Assembly: GCA_035388225.1 (NCBI GenBank)
Contig: DAOOPM010000015.1
Coordinates: 1-64,000 of the forward strand
DNA length: 64,000 bases
Direction: 5' to 3'
Source: SB25 sp029560875
GTDB taxonomy: Bacteria; Bacteroidota; Bacteroidia; Bacteroidales; Tenuifilaceae
The first letter of the stretch is position 1. The number at the start of each line of letters is the position of its first letter. This document shows, in pieces, positions 1 to 8,886 of the stretch. The notes below the pieces were generated by a model, which searched no databases, had not been told where the DNA came from, and worked only from the letters and a program-made list of their open reading frames with translations. A program made the position numbers and the translations under genes.

Positions 1-135
1 TTTCTTTCTCGGTACCATCGCGTCAAAGAACGCGCGGACTTCCGTCCGCCTGTATCTCTCACCCCCGGCCTCCGCCGGCGGCGTGTTTTACCCTGTCAAC
101 TTCTTTTCTTCCCCCGTTCCTTCGGTTCGGGAGCG
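1..135 (-). other. probable leader of an rRNA operon running leftward off the window
   Basis: Read on the minus strand, this GC-rich stretch follows two promoter-like sites and contains a GTTCTTTGACGCG segment (complement of 21-31), which resembles the TTCTTTGA element seen just upstream of 16S rRNA in many Bacteroidota. It also contains strong stems: GCGGAC/GTCCGC arms at 34-39 and 44-49, and a GC-rich palindrome near 65-82. No convincing protein frame fits. The 16S gene itself would lie beyond position 1. Inference from composition, motif and architecture; the rRNA is not visible. Confidence 0.6.
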
Positions 136-165
136 CAAAGGTAGCAACTTTTTCCTTCCGTCCAA
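136..165 (-). promoter_or_regulatory. downstream promoter of the putative rRNA operon
   Basis: The minus strand has TACCTTTG (complement of 136-143), an exact TAnnTTTG Bacteroidota -7 box. A TTGG -33-like element lies at 165-162 with an 18-base spacer. It is followed by the GC-rich leader. Confidence 0.55.
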
Positions 166-245
166 CTCTTTTGCCAAAAAAATTTTTTCTTTTTTCTCAG
201 CCCCATCAACCTTCCCAGAACGTCGCTACTCCTTCAAAGCGGGTG

Positions 246-277
246 CAAATATAGAATTCATTTTTTTAATACGCAAG
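246..277 (-). promoter_or_regulatory. upstream promoter of the putative rRNA operon
   Basis: The minus strand has TATATTTG (complement of 246-253), again matching TAnnTTTG. A CTTG -33-like element lies at 277-274, 20 bases away, and A/T-rich tracts lie further upstream. Two -7 boxes in tandem 110 bases apart fit the tandem promoters usual for rRNA operons. Confidence 0.5.
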
Positions 278-408
278 GGGCAAATTAATATTTTTTTTAC
301 AAAAAATCAATTTTAAATTAAATTAAACTGATTCTCAGTAAAATAATTTTCAATTTATTTTTAAAAAACTTAAAAAGATGAGAATTGCAATGAAAAACTC
401 ATACCTTA

Positions 409-1137
409 TTATAAGTGTCGAGTCAATAAAAATTCCTCGGCGAGTTTTAAGGCATCGGGTTTACCAACATCAAGAATGAAATTTTCGTTGAGATTGACTC
501 CTATAATGCGGTTATCTTTACAAAGATTTAGGTAGGCATCGACTATGGAAAACACTCCTTGAGTTGATATCAACTCAAATATTTGTGGTGATATTACGTG
601 AATTCCGGCAAATGCATAAGCATCGAGAACAGTTTTGTGCATATTGGGAAATATAGATTTCCCCGTTAGCATATTACGCCAACCCGATAAAAGCATATCT
701 TCATCGAATAAAAATACCCTAGATGATTCGCGACGGCTAACTGCGAGGGTTGCTAAAGCATCTTTTGTCTTATGAATTTCAACTAATCCTTTCAGATTGA
801 TGTCGGAAATAATATCGACATTGTGAACTAGAAAAGGCTCATCGCCATCGAGAAACTGACGTGCGTGAATTATTCCTCCTCCTGTATCCAATAATCTATC
901 GGACTCATCGGATATATATATTGATGCATTGAACTTCTTTTTAGATAAGAACTCGTAAATCATCGGTGCAAAGTGATGCACATTGATTACTATATAATTA
1001 AAACCTTGCGAAATAAGGTTATCGATACAATATTCCAGTAAGGATTTGCCTCCAACCTCAACAAGAGCTTTGGGTTTATCGGCAGTTAAAGGCATTAATC
1101 TGGTTCCTAGACCAGCAGCAAGAATCATTGCTTTCAT
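409..1137 (-). CDS. murU: sugar-1-phosphate nucleotidyltransferase, MurU-like
   Basis: A 242-residue GT-A fold nucleotidyltransferase. The N-terminal signature LAAGLGTRL (residues 6-14) followed by PLT..KPK is the nucleotide-binding loop of NDP-sugar pyrophosphorylases, and HNVDII near residue 108 carries a metal-binding Asp. The compact size fits MurNAc-1-phosphate uridylyltransferase (MurU) or its HddC-like relatives rather than GlmU or RmlA. The upstream kinase-RapZ gene favours a MurU role: kinase makes the sugar-1-phosphate, this enzyme activates it with UTP, giving UDP-MurNAc from recycled wall sugar. Substrate is inferred from context; a mannose- or heptose-1-phosphate enzyme remains possible. 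Confidence 0.75.
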   Translation of the reverse strand: MKAMILAAGLGTRLMPLTADKPKALVEVGGKSLLEYCIDNLISQGFNYIVINVHHFAPMIYEFLSKKKFNASIYISDESDRLLDTGGGIIHARQFLDGDEPFLVHNVDIISDINLKGLVEIHKTKDALATLAVSRRESSRVFLFDEDMLLSGWRNMLTGKSIFPNMHKTVLDAYAFAGIHVISPQIFELISTQGVFSIVDAYLNLCKDNRIIGVNLNENFILDVGKPDALKLAEEFLLTRHL

Positions 1138-1228
1138 TCCAGTATCTGTATGCTTTAATGTATCTAAAGATAATCAATTGTGAATTGAGACAAGTGATTG
1201 GTGCCATTAAAAAAGGTTAATTTAAAAA

Positions 1229-1360
1229 TCAACTATCTGCTTTTTTAGGTTTGCAGAGTTTATCCTTACTGTTTGATGCAGCACCACACTTACCACAATA
1301 GAACTCTTTATTATCGGGCTTCTCCTTTGCTTTACCTTTCTCACACTTTTTCTTTGGCAT
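1229..1360 (-). CDS. small Lys-rich four-Cys protein, 43 residues
   Basis: A short frame starts at the ATG at 1360 and stops with TGA at 1229. The product opens MPKKKCEKGK and contains YCGKCG and KLCKP, so it has four cysteines, a CxxC pair and a Lys-rich body. It could be a minimal zinc-binding peptide. It lies on the same strand between the kinase-RapZ gene (4-base gap) and the nucleotidyltransferase, so it is probably cotranscribed. Function unknown. Coding status rests on position, clean start and stop, and Cys pattern. Confidence 0.55.
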   Translation of the reverse strand: MPKKKCEKGKAKEKPDNKEFYCGKCGAASNSKDKLCKPKKADS

Positions 1361-1364
1361 AAAT

Positions 1365-2771
1365 CTATCTGTTAATTTCGCGATGTTTTACAACGATATT
1401 AACATTGTAATGCTCAGAAAGTTTTTTTCCCAATAAATTTGTGCAGTAAACAGAACGATGCTGACCTCCTGTACATCCAAAAGCTATAGCAAGGTGCTTA
1501 AAATCTCGCTCTATGTAATTATCTATTGCAGAGGAAACTATATCGAACACACGATTATTAAACACATCAACCTCTTCTATCTCACTTAAATAATCGGCAA
1601 CATCCTTATCAAACCCTGTGAGCGGCTTATACCTATCTATTCTGCCTGGGTTTGGTAAAAATCGACAATCGAATATAAAACCACCTCCGTGTTCGGGATG
1701 AATCTCAGGATAACCTTTCTTAAAAGAAAAACTTGTAATAGATACAGTTAAACCTTCGGGTTCATCTACATTATCATTTGCTATAAGATTACTATACTCC
1801 TTGAGCAAAGATGCGATGTAACCAAACTCGCCAACACGGGTTGTGCCCGCTAAATCCAAATAATTTGTAACAGCGTTGGGTATGCTTTGAATAAAATGAG
1901 TTTTCTTCTCAAAAAAGCCCCTAAAACCATACGCTCCAAGTGTCTGAACAATTCTGAACATCACCATAAATGGGAAAATACTCTTCAAATGCTCAGTATC
2001 AATCCGTCGATGGATTGCGAGTTCATCTATATAAACGTGAAATAACTTTTGCCTTAACTCAGATGAAAAACCGGCCTTTGCCTGATAAAGGAACGATGCC
2101 AAATCGTACAAGCATGGTCCTAAGCGTCCTCCCTGAAAATCGATAAAGTACAATTGGTTATCCTTAACCATTATATTCCTTGACTGAAAGTCGCGATAGT
2201 GAAAGTAGTTTAAATCCTCAGCTAAAAGAATATCGGCAAGGCGATTGAACTCATCCTCCAGTTTAACTTCGCTGAAAGTAAGTCCGCTTGGCTTGAGAAA
2301 ATTATACTTGAAGTAGTTTAAATCCCACATTACAGAGCGTTTATCGAACGAGGGAATTGGAAAACACTTTGATGAATCTAACCCCTCGAAACCCTTCACC
2401 TGAAAGTGAACTAACTGCCTAACGGTTCTTTCCAATAAATCATCGGAATTTGAACTGATGCTGTTTTTGGTTATCAAATCGAACAGAGAAACTGAACCTA
2501 AATCGGTTTGAAGGTAGTACTTTTCGCACGGTGAGATTGCTACAACCTCGGGTACATTTAACTTCTTATTCGAAAAATGTTTCGATAAGTAGAAAAAAGC
2601 TCTATTCTCATCAATGTCATTATTAAAAGCACCAATCAGCGTGTTGCCATCCTTATACAACCGAAAATAAATACGTGGCGAACCTGACGCAGGAAGCATC
2701 TCCACTCTATCGGGTTTTACCTTAAAATTACTCTCGTAAAGTTGAACTATACTATTAATATGTTGATTCAT
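1365..2771 (-). CDS. AmgK-like sugar kinase fused to a RapZ C-terminal domain
   Basis: 468 residues in two parts. Residues about 1-330 are an aminoglycoside-phosphotransferase fold kinase: HYRDFQSRN (191-199) is the catalytic loop with H, D and N, and IDFQGG (210-215) gives the metal-binding Asp. Residues about 341-468 match the C-terminal domain of RapZ: IFDCRFLPNPG, the PLTG segment and CTGGQHRS (433-440). AmgK-type kinases phosphorylate MurNAc or GlcNAc at the anomeric position. In enterobacteria the RapZ C-terminal domain senses glucosamine-6-phosphate. The fusion with a MurU-like gene downstream points to peptidoglycan sugar salvage with a built-in aminosugar sensor. The RapZ N-terminal P-loop domain is absent, so this is not a full RapZ. 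Confidence 0.8.
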   Translation of the reverse strand: MNQHINSIVQLYESNFKVKPDRVEMLPASGSPRIYFRLYKDGNTLIGAFNNDIDENRAFFYLSKHFSNKKLNVPEVVAISPCEKYYLQTDLGSVSLFDLITKNSISSNSDDLLERTVRQLVHFQVKGFEGLDSSKCFPIPSFDKRSVMWDLNYFKYNFLKPSGLTFSEVKLEDEFNRLADILLAEDLNYFHYRDFQSRNIMVKDNQLYFIDFQGGRLGPCLYDLASFLYQAKAGFSSELRQKLFHVYIDELAIHRRIDTEHLKSIFPFMVMFRIVQTLGAYGFRGFFEKKTHFIQSIPNAVTNYLDLAGTTRVGEFGYIASLLKEYSNLIANDNVDEPEGLTVSITSFSFKKGYPEIHPEHGGGFIFDCRFLPNPGRIDRYKPLTGFDKDVADYLSEIEEVDVFNNRVFDIVSSAIDNYIERDFKHLAIAFGCTGGQHRSVYCTNLLGKKLSEHYNVNIVVKHREINR

Positions 2772-2815
2772 CTTGAAGTTTAAAGTTATAAAGTGAAAAG
2801 TTGAAAAAAGAAAAA

Positions 2816-3493
2816 CTATCCAAACAGATAAACTAAAGGTATAATAAAAAGTAATGCTGGTAAAATATTGAGCACTTCAATCTTTTTGATATCAAGAATG
2901 TTCAATCCTAAACCAATGAGTAGAACTCCTCCTACTGCGGATAGTTCACCAATCATTAATGGTGTAAGGCTCTCTCCTATCAACGAAGCTAAGAATGTAA
3001 GACCACCCTGATATATTATTAATGGTACAATAGAAAACAGAACACCAAAACCTAAAGATGAAGCCAATGCAATGGATGAGAAACCATCCATCAAACTTTT
3101 CACGTAGAAAAGTTTTGGTTCACCGCCTGTCCCCTCCTCTATTGCCCCCAGTATGGTTAAAGAACCCATACAGTACATCAAAAAGGCAACCACCATCCCT
3201 TCGGAGAATTTATCGCCTTTAAGGTTGAATCGATTTTTAATTTTGTCGCCCCAGCCCTCAACAATTGATTGGAGATTAATAGCCGTTCCAACCAAAGCAC
3301 CAAGGATTAAACTGAATACTAGCAATAGGGGCTTCTCTGTTTTTAATCCCATGGAGAAACCTAGCAGTAAAGTAAATATACCTATTACCTGAAAAAAAAT
3401 TGCGATATACTTTTTGGGAAGTTTATTGTTAAGAATTAATCCCAATGCTCCACCCGCAATAATTGCCGCAGCGTTAATAATAGTTCCAATCAT
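2816..3493 (-). CDS. DUF554 family membrane protein
   Basis: 225 residues, almost entirely hydrophobic, with about six to seven membrane segments. The Gly-rich start MIGTIINAAAIIAGGALG and the GSLTILGAIEEG segment near residue 110 are typical of DUF554 (YdfK/YqgA-like) inner-membrane proteins, whose substrate is unknown. It ends 44 bases before the kinase-RapZ gene on the same strand and could be its first operon member. No function is assigned beyond membrane protein. Confidence 0.8.
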   Translation of the reverse strand: MIGTIINAAAIIAGGALGLILNNKLPKKYIAIFFQVIGIFTLLLGFSMGLKTEKPLLLVFSLILGALVGTAINLQSIVEGWGDKIKNRFNLKGDKFSEGMVVAFLMYCMGSLTILGAIEEGTGGEPKLFYVKSLMDGFSSIALASSLGFGVLFSIVPLIIYQGGLTFLASLIGESLTPLMIGELSAVGGVLLIGLGLNILDIKKIEVLNILPALLFIIPLVYLFG

Positions 3494-3679
3494 ATCTTGA
3501 TTTTCAATAAAGTGCTAAAATATACCAAGGATGTGTAATTGCTTTCATTTAAGAGTAAAAAATTGCGACAATTTCAAAAAATATTAACTTTGATAAAAAT
3601 ATGAATGAAATTATTGATTAATGAATTTCAACTTATTTGCTAATCCTCAGTAAGTTGAAAATGAAATTGGTGTATTTGT

Positions 3680-4138
3680 ATGCGGTTAAGCTTAATGAAG
3701 AAAAGCGAAATCATTGATTTCGTTGAGTTTAACATAACTGGCGATGCTGAAAACTACAATAGGTGCGACGATGAATCGTTATACCTAGGGGCTGACGTGT
3801 TCAATATTTTTGCCAGTTGCTTTGAGCGAAGCAATCATCTTTTTGACTTTGTAGCTCCTACCCTATATAATAGTAGAAAATTTATTCCACTAAGAAACGA
3901 ACTACTTGTTAACCTCGAAACTCTTTTAGCAATCAACAATATTGCACAATTCCAGAGTTACCTTTCGGGTATTTTCCTCGGAAAAGATTTGCTGAAAGTG
4001 CTAAGCGATTTTGACCCAACCTACGAAAAACACTGGCGTAGCCATATGCGCAAGATTATACAGGTTAATCGTCATTTAATGCGTTTAGTAGATATGTGCA
4101 TTGAAGAGGAAAGGGTGCTTTGGGTTATTCCTTACTAA
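3680..4138 (+). CDS. hypothetical protein, 152 residues
   Basis: No family recognised. It is a mainly helical soluble protein without signal peptide or membrane segment, acidic at the start (FNITGDAENYNRCDDES) and basic-helical near the end (KHWRSHMRKIIQVNRHLMR). A second ATG six codons in (MKKSEI) is an equally possible start. The gene stands alone on the plus strand and its last 14 bases overlap the end of the convergent pdxB gene. Codon use looks like its neighbours, so it is probably a real lineage-specific gene. Confidence 0.65.
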   Translation: MRLSLMKKSEIIDFVEFNITGDAENYNRCDDESLYLGADVFNIFASCFERSNHLFDFVAPTLYNSRKFIPLRNELLVNLETLLAINNIAQFQSYLSGIFLGKDLLKVLSDFDPTYEKHWRSHMRKIIQVNRHLMRLVDMCIEEERVLWVIPY

Positions 4139-5219
4139 CCGAGAAGCCTATTCTGTTTAAATCCTGGGAATACTTGGAGTTATTATCCACAATGTGACCG
4201 CTAAAATCGCGGCGATAGTTATAGTTATTTCTCAGATTCTCGAAACTCTCAAAGGTATTCCTTAAGTCATCGCCCAAAATACTATAGGTTGATTTAATTG
4301 CTGAAGCAATGTTGGTGGGATTACTCACCCTTAACTTTTCAATTAATGGATTTGGCGTGGGGAACCAAGGGCTAATACCAAGATTAAAAGACTGACTTAA
4401 GGAGTCAATAACCATTTTTGTCCCCATTACCTTTCCTTCCAATGAGTAGCCTGCGATGTGAGGCGTAGCAATTATTGTTTTGCGAAGCAAATCAACCGAT
4501 AAATGAGGCTCGTTCTCCCAAACATCCAAAGCAGCCTGCGCTTTAGGATTAGATTCCAAAAACGAGATTAATCCCTCAGTATTAATAACCTCGCCCCTAG
4601 AGGAATTGACTATGTACACATTGGGCCTACAGAATGCTATGAAATGAGAGTTCAGCATATGGAAGGTTCTATCAATCCCTTCGTAATTTAGAGGAACGTG
4701 AAAGGTGATAATATCTGATTCCTTTAGAACGGTCTCAAAATCGACATAATCAGTTAAATCCTCGTTTCTTTTTCGCGGTGGGTCGCAGCAAAGGACTTTC
4801 ATTCCTAAAACCCTAGCAAGGTCAACCACTTTTTTCCCAACATTTCCAACACCTACAACACCAATGGTCAATCCTGATAAATTCATTGAATTTAACTCTG
4901 CCCAATGAATAAGCGCTGTAGCGACCCACTGCTGTACCCCGTCGGAGTTACAACCAGGAGCATTTACCCAAGTGATGTTGTTGTTAGCACAGTAGTTTGT
5001 ATCGATATGGTCGAACCCAATTGTGGCAGAGCCAATAAACTTAACCTTGGAGCCAGATAGAAGATTTGAATCGCAAATTGTCCGTGTACGAATAATTAAT
5101 GCATCAGCATTGCGAACAATTTCAGATGTAATCTCAGAACCAGAGTAATATTCAACATCAAAGAAAGGCTCTAAAACACCTTTCAGAAATGGAATATTTT
5201 TGTCGGCAATAAGACGCAT
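4125..5219 (-). CDS. pdxB: 4-phosphoerythronate dehydrogenase (vitamin B6 synthesis)
   Basis: A D-2-hydroxyacid dehydrogenase of the PdxB type, which oxidises 4-phosphoerythronate in the DXP-independent branch of pyridoxal phosphate synthesis. The start at 5219 gives MRLIADKNIPFL, the expected PdxB N-terminus; the frame is open a further 32 codons upstream, but that part runs into a repeat and looks non-coding. GVVGVGNVGKKV is the NAD-binding Rossmann motif. NSSRGEV (catalytic Arg), the WENEP segment and TPHIAGYS (catalytic His) follow in order. The C-terminal portion fits the PdxB dimerisation domain. Length (364) is usual. Confidence 0.9.
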   Translation of the reverse strand: MRLIADKNIPFLKGVLEPFFDVEYYSGSEITSEIVRNADALIIRTRTICDSNLLSGSKVKFIGSATIGFDHIDTNYCANNNITWVNAPGCNSDGVQQWVATALIHWAELNSMNLSGLTIGVVGVGNVGKKVVDLARVLGMKVLCCDPPRKRNEDLTDYVDFETVLKESDIITFHVPLNYEGIDRTFHMLNSHFIAFCRPNVYIVNSSRGEVINTEGLISFLESNPKAQAALDVWENEPHLSVDLLRKTIIATPHIAGYSLEGKVMGTKMVIDSLSQSFNLGISPWFPTPNPLIEKLRVSNPTNIASAIKSTYSILGDDLRNTFESFENLRNNYNYRRDFSGHIVDNNSKYSQDLNRIGFSVSKE

Positions 5220-5267
5220 AACTGTGTTTTGTACAAAGATATTCAATTTAGTTAAGGTATGTTGCAA

Positions 5268-5327
5268 GTCATGCTGAACTTGTTTCAAAATCATAATAAT
5301 GAGACCCTGAAACAAGTTCAGTGTGAC
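5268..5327. repeat. REP-like inverted repeat
   Basis: Two 20-base arms (5268-5287 and 5308-5327) are inverted copies with two mismatches around a 20-base spacer. The arm contains CTGAACTTGTTTCA. This resembles the short palindromic intergenic element, reading like GTCATNCTGAACTTGTTTCAGNATCTC, that is dispersed in many Bacteroidota genomes. It sits between the pdxB start and the HlyD gene and may also act as a transcript-end hairpin. Confidence 0.7.
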
Positions 5328-5347
5328 AAAAAAATTGCAATCTATAC

Positions 5348-6649
5348 CTATTTAACCTTTTCCTTGTACAAATACTTGAAGTGGTTGAATAATCGTTGGA
5401 AAACTGTAAGTTCCTCGGTCGATATCTCGGCCGTTCCTCGCAACTCTCTTTCGAGGTTTAATGTTGTTCCGTATGATGTTACAGCTCCATTGGGTAGTTT
5501 TGCCATTGCAGGAAATCCATTCTCATTATATCCCGATGATATCGACGATAAAACACCCTCAACCATTCCATACTCAATGTAGGGGTATCCATCGAGTTTA
5601 ATGTTCACACGTTGATTAACCTTTACCTTACCTGCTCCCTCAAAAGGAACAACCATACGCACTTGAATTTCGCCCAAATTCTCGGGAATTATGGCAAAAA
5701 TTGGTTCACCAGCCTTCACTTCCTGCAAATCGCTCCAAACACCCATAAACGATAGTTTTCCTGAAGATGGTGCTACCAACAAATAATTCTTTTCCCAGGT
5801 TGCCAAGGTGCTTTTCAACTGGTTAAATGTGTTTACAACATCATCGTAAACCTTTTGCTTCTGGGTTTCGAAATCGAGCTTTGTTTCAGCTATGGTTTGC
5901 TTCAACTTCTCAATGGAAATTGATGTATTGGAAATCGTCAACTTGGAACTCTCCAAGTTCTGTTGCTTTGCCAGTATTGTGGATTGTGATTTTTCGAAAT
6001 CGGCCTGCGCAATAACTTTTCCTTGTAACAAAACAGAGTCGCGCTTAAACTGCTTCAAGGTCAAGTCGTACTCCTTGAGCAAAAGTTTGTACTGTTTATT
6101 GAGAAGTTTTAAATGATTAGTGTACCCCTTTAGTTCACCCTCTAGTGCATCTATCTTTTGCAAATGGTATTTCTGCTTGTGAAAAAGGATGTAATTGGTT
6201 AATGCTATTGTAAAGTTCGAGTAGTTGCTCTGGACATCTCCCAACATTAAATTGAGCGCATTAAACTGACCTAAAGAATTCTCATTTAAAGCGCTATCGA
6301 CATTAAAAATCTTAATAATATTTGATAATCGCACTATATGCTCAAAGTTTGCAGGATTCTCAATTACCCCCAAGGTATCGCCTTTGTTAACCAGAATCCC
6401 GTCCTTAGCTACGTTCAACTGAGGTTTTCCTGTAGTACGAGCCACAACCACCGAGGGAGGATTCTCTGCCGTAATAACTGCTGTTGCTGTAACAATATCG
6501 GGATATTTAAAGAAGAAACTTCCTGTAAAAACAGTACCAATTACTATGAAAATAACGGTGATACCCCAACGGATAATCCACCGTGGAGGCACTCCTAGAA
6601 TCTCGTTAATTTCTTCGGAACGGATATTTATTTGTGGTTCTTCTTGCAT
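5348..6649 (-). CDS. HlyD family membrane-fusion protein of the peptide exporter
   Basis: 433 residues: one N-terminal membrane anchor (about 27-48), a lipoyl-like half domain, a long coiled-coil region (about 130-290, rich in Leu, Lys and Gln), the second lipoyl half (LLVAPSSGKLSFMG) and a beta-barrel domain. This is the layout of HlyD/CvaB-partner adaptors that link an inner-membrane peptidase-ABC exporter to an outer-membrane channel. It starts 4 bases after the end of the C39 ABC transporter gene, so the two are coupled. No TolC-like channel gene is present nearby, so a channel encoded elsewhere is presumably used. Confidence 0.88.
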   Translation of the reverse strand: MQEEPQINIRSEEINEILGVPPRWIIRWGITVIFIVIGTVFTGSFFFKYPDIVTATAVITAENPPSVVVARTTGKPQLNVAKDGILVNKGDTLGVIENPANFEHIVRLSNIIKIFNVDSALNENSLGQFNALNLMLGDVQSNYSNFTIALTNYILFHKQKYHLQKIDALEGELKGYTNHLKLLNKQYKLLLKEYDLTLKQFKRDSVLLQGKVIAQADFEKSQSTILAKQQNLESSKLTISNTSISIEKLKQTIAETKLDFETQKQKVYDDVVNTFNQLKSTLATWEKNYLLVAPSSGKLSFMGVWSDLQEVKAGEPIFAIIPENLGEIQVRMVVPFEGAGKVKVNQRVNIKLDGYPYIEYGMVEGVLSSISSGYNENGFPAMAKLPNGAVTSYGTTLNLERELRGTAEISTEELTVFQRLFNHFKYLYKEKVK

Positions 6650-6653
6650 TCTT

Positions 6654-8849
6654 CTACAATTCGAGTTGATTTTTTACCAATGTATAGTAAGCACCTTTGC
6701 TAGCCGTTAATTCCTTATGAGTACCAACCTCCACAACATTGCCTTTTTCCAGTACTATAATTTGGTCGGCATTCTTCACAGTGCTCAGTCTATGCGCCAC
6801 AACAACAGCCGTTCTGCCCTTAAAAAATTCCTGCATATTCTCAAGTATCATTCGCTCGTTACTTGCATCCAATGAGTTGGTGGCCTCATCGAAGAAAATA
6901 TACTTGGGATTCTTGTATACCGAACGTGCAATTAGTATTCGCTGTTTCTGTCCTTGACTTAATCCGTGTCCTTCGCCTCCAATCTTAGTGTTGAAACCAA
7001 GTGGCAACGATGTTATAAAATCGTAGATATTGGCAATTTTAGCAGCTCTTATCAACTGCTGCTTATCGATACTCTCCGCGCCAGGTGCTATGTTATGTGC
7101 AATGGTATCGGAAAAGATAAAACCATCCTGCATAACCACTCCACACTCCTCGCGCCAATGGCGGATGCTGTATGTATCAATATTATTTTGGCCTAGCAGT
7201 ATTTCGCCTGAACTTGGTGGGTAAAAACCAAGTAGTAGCTTCACCAAAGTGGTTTTTCCACTCCCTGATGTTCCCACAATGGCTGTCTGCTTACCAACAG
7301 GGATTTTTATGTTGATATTGTTTAGCACCAACTCGCTATCGGGACCCTCGTAACGGAACGAAAGATTCTCGACGCTTAAATCGGCATCGGAGGGAATATC
7401 TGCAACAAGGTTATCCTCCAATTTCTCCTCATCGTCGCGAAGGTGAATCTCGCTTAAACGCTCCAAACTAATTTTTGCATCCTGCATAGCATTGAAGAAA
7501 CTAATAAGCTGCTCAATGGGACTGTTTAGCTGACCAATAATGTACTGTACAGCCAACATCATACCCAAAGTCATATTACCATCCACCACGCTTTTAGCTG
7601 CAAGAATTGTTATAATGATATTTTTAGTTTCGTTCAGCAAAAAAGCCCCACTCTGCTGATACTGGCTTAAAGCCAATCCCTTTACGCTAACACGGAACAG
7701 TTTTGCCTGAATATTCTCCCACTCCCACCGTTTCTGCTGCTCGCAACCATTCAACTTAATCTCCTGCATTCCCTGGATAAGCTGAATAACATTACTCTGG
7801 TTTGCCGACATCTGCGCAAACCTACGATTATCCAACTCGGCACGTTTTTTAAGGAACAGCACCACCCACAATGCGTAAAGCGCACTACCTATAAAGAATA
7901 CCGCAAAAATCTTGTAACTGTAAATCAACAATACAAAACCAAAGATTATTACATTGACAAACGAAAATATAACGTTCAGCGAAGTTCCAGTCAGAAAACT
8001 CTCGATACGTTTATGGTCGCCAATACGTTGCATTAAATCGCCAGTCATTTTGGTATCGAAAAAGCGCATTGGTAGGCGCATTAACTTAGCCAGAAAATCG
8101 GAGATTAGCGATACATTAACCCGTGTTCCCAGATGTAGGAGAATCCACCCCCTGATAAACTCAACCGAAACGCGGCTTAGCGTTAACACCAACTGCGCAA
8201 TTAGCACCAAGTATATAAAACTGATATTCCTATTGCCAATACCTTGGTCTACTATGCTCTGCGTTAGGAAAGGCAAAAGCAATTGCAGCAAACTCCCTAA
8301 TAACAAACCAAGGAATAGCTGTACAATTAACCTACGGAAGGGCTGTAAATATTTAAAAATATAAGATAGACTACGTTTATTCAACTTTTCATCGGCCGAG
8401 GAGTAAAAATCGGGTGAGGGCTCTAGGAGCAACGCCACGCCCTGCTTCTCATCACCCTCTGTTGTGGATTGCCAGCAGTTCAAAAACTCGTTTACGGGGT
8501 ACTTAATTAAACCCGCGGCAGGGTCGGAAACATGCACAACCTCCTGCCCTTTTTTGCCAGTAATTTTATAAACCACCACAAAGTGGTTCTGGTTCCAGTG
8601 CACAATGGCTGGTAGCGGAGCCTCAGTTTTAAATTGCTCAAAGCTAATTTTAACGCCCATTGTACGGAAACCTATACTCTCTGCCGCACGGCTAATACCC
8701 AAAAGGCTAACACCCTCGCGGGTGATATGGCTACGATTGCGCAGAGTATCCAACTTATAGTGCTTGCCATAGTACTTTGCAACTATACGCAGGCATGTTG
8801 GACCGCAATCCATGGCATCGTACTGGGAATAATGGGGGAAAGAAAGCAT
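6654..8849 (-). CDS. C39 peptidase-containing ABC transporter (leader cleavage and peptide export)
   Basis: From N to C: a C39 cysteine peptidase (QYDAMDCGPTC with the catalytic Cys, HFVVVY with the His, SDPA with the Asp), a six-helix ABC membrane domain, and a nucleotide-binding domain with Walker A GTSGSGKTT, signature LSQGQKQR and Walker B IFFDEAT. Such PCAT proteins cut after a GG motif and export the core peptide. I place the start at the ATG at 8849, giving MLSFPHYSQ, the family-typical beginning. A GTG at 8894 in the same frame overlaps the end of the SPASM gene and is the alternative. Its natural substrate is the LKGG precursor at the top of this operon. Confidence 0.93.
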   Translation of the reverse strand: MLSFPHYSQYDAMDCGPTCLRIVAKYYGKHYKLDTLRNRSHITREGVSLLGISRAAESIGFRTMGVKISFEQFKTEAPLPAIVHWNQNHFVVVYKITGKKGQEVVHVSDPAAGLIKYPVNEFLNCWQSTTEGDEKQGVALLLEPSPDFYSSADEKLNKRSLSYIFKYLQPFRRLIVQLFLGLLLGSLLQLLLPFLTQSIVDQGIGNRNISFIYLVLIAQLVLTLSRVSVEFIRGWILLHLGTRVNVSLISDFLAKLMRLPMRFFDTKMTGDLMQRIGDHKRIESFLTGTSLNVIFSFVNVIIFGFVLLIYSYKIFAVFFIGSALYALWVVLFLKKRAELDNRRFAQMSANQSNVIQLIQGMQEIKLNGCEQQKRWEWENIQAKLFRVSVKGLALSQYQQSGAFLLNETKNIIITILAAKSVVDGNMTLGMMLAVQYIIGQLNSPIEQLISFFNAMQDAKISLERLSEIHLRDDEEKLEDNLVADIPSDADLSVENLSFRYEGPDSELVLNNINIKIPVGKQTAIVGTSGSGKTTLVKLLLGFYPPSSGEILLGQNNIDTYSIRHWREECGVVMQDGFIFSDTIAHNIAPGAESIDKQQLIRAAKIANIYDFITSLPLGFNTKIGGEGHGLSQGQKQRILIARSVYKNPKYIFFDEATNSLDASNERMILENMQEFFKGRTAVVVAHRLSTVKNADQIIVLEKGNVVEVGTHKELTASKGAYYTLVKNQLEL

Positions 8850-8886
8850 TTTTTGTAATTTTGAAGAGCTAAAGTAACAATTTATA

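Noticed and set aside
83..316. A plus-strand open frame of 77 codons at the left end
   Set aside because: It overlaps rRNA leader and promoter signals on the minus strand, has low-complexity F/S-rich translation and no gene-like features.
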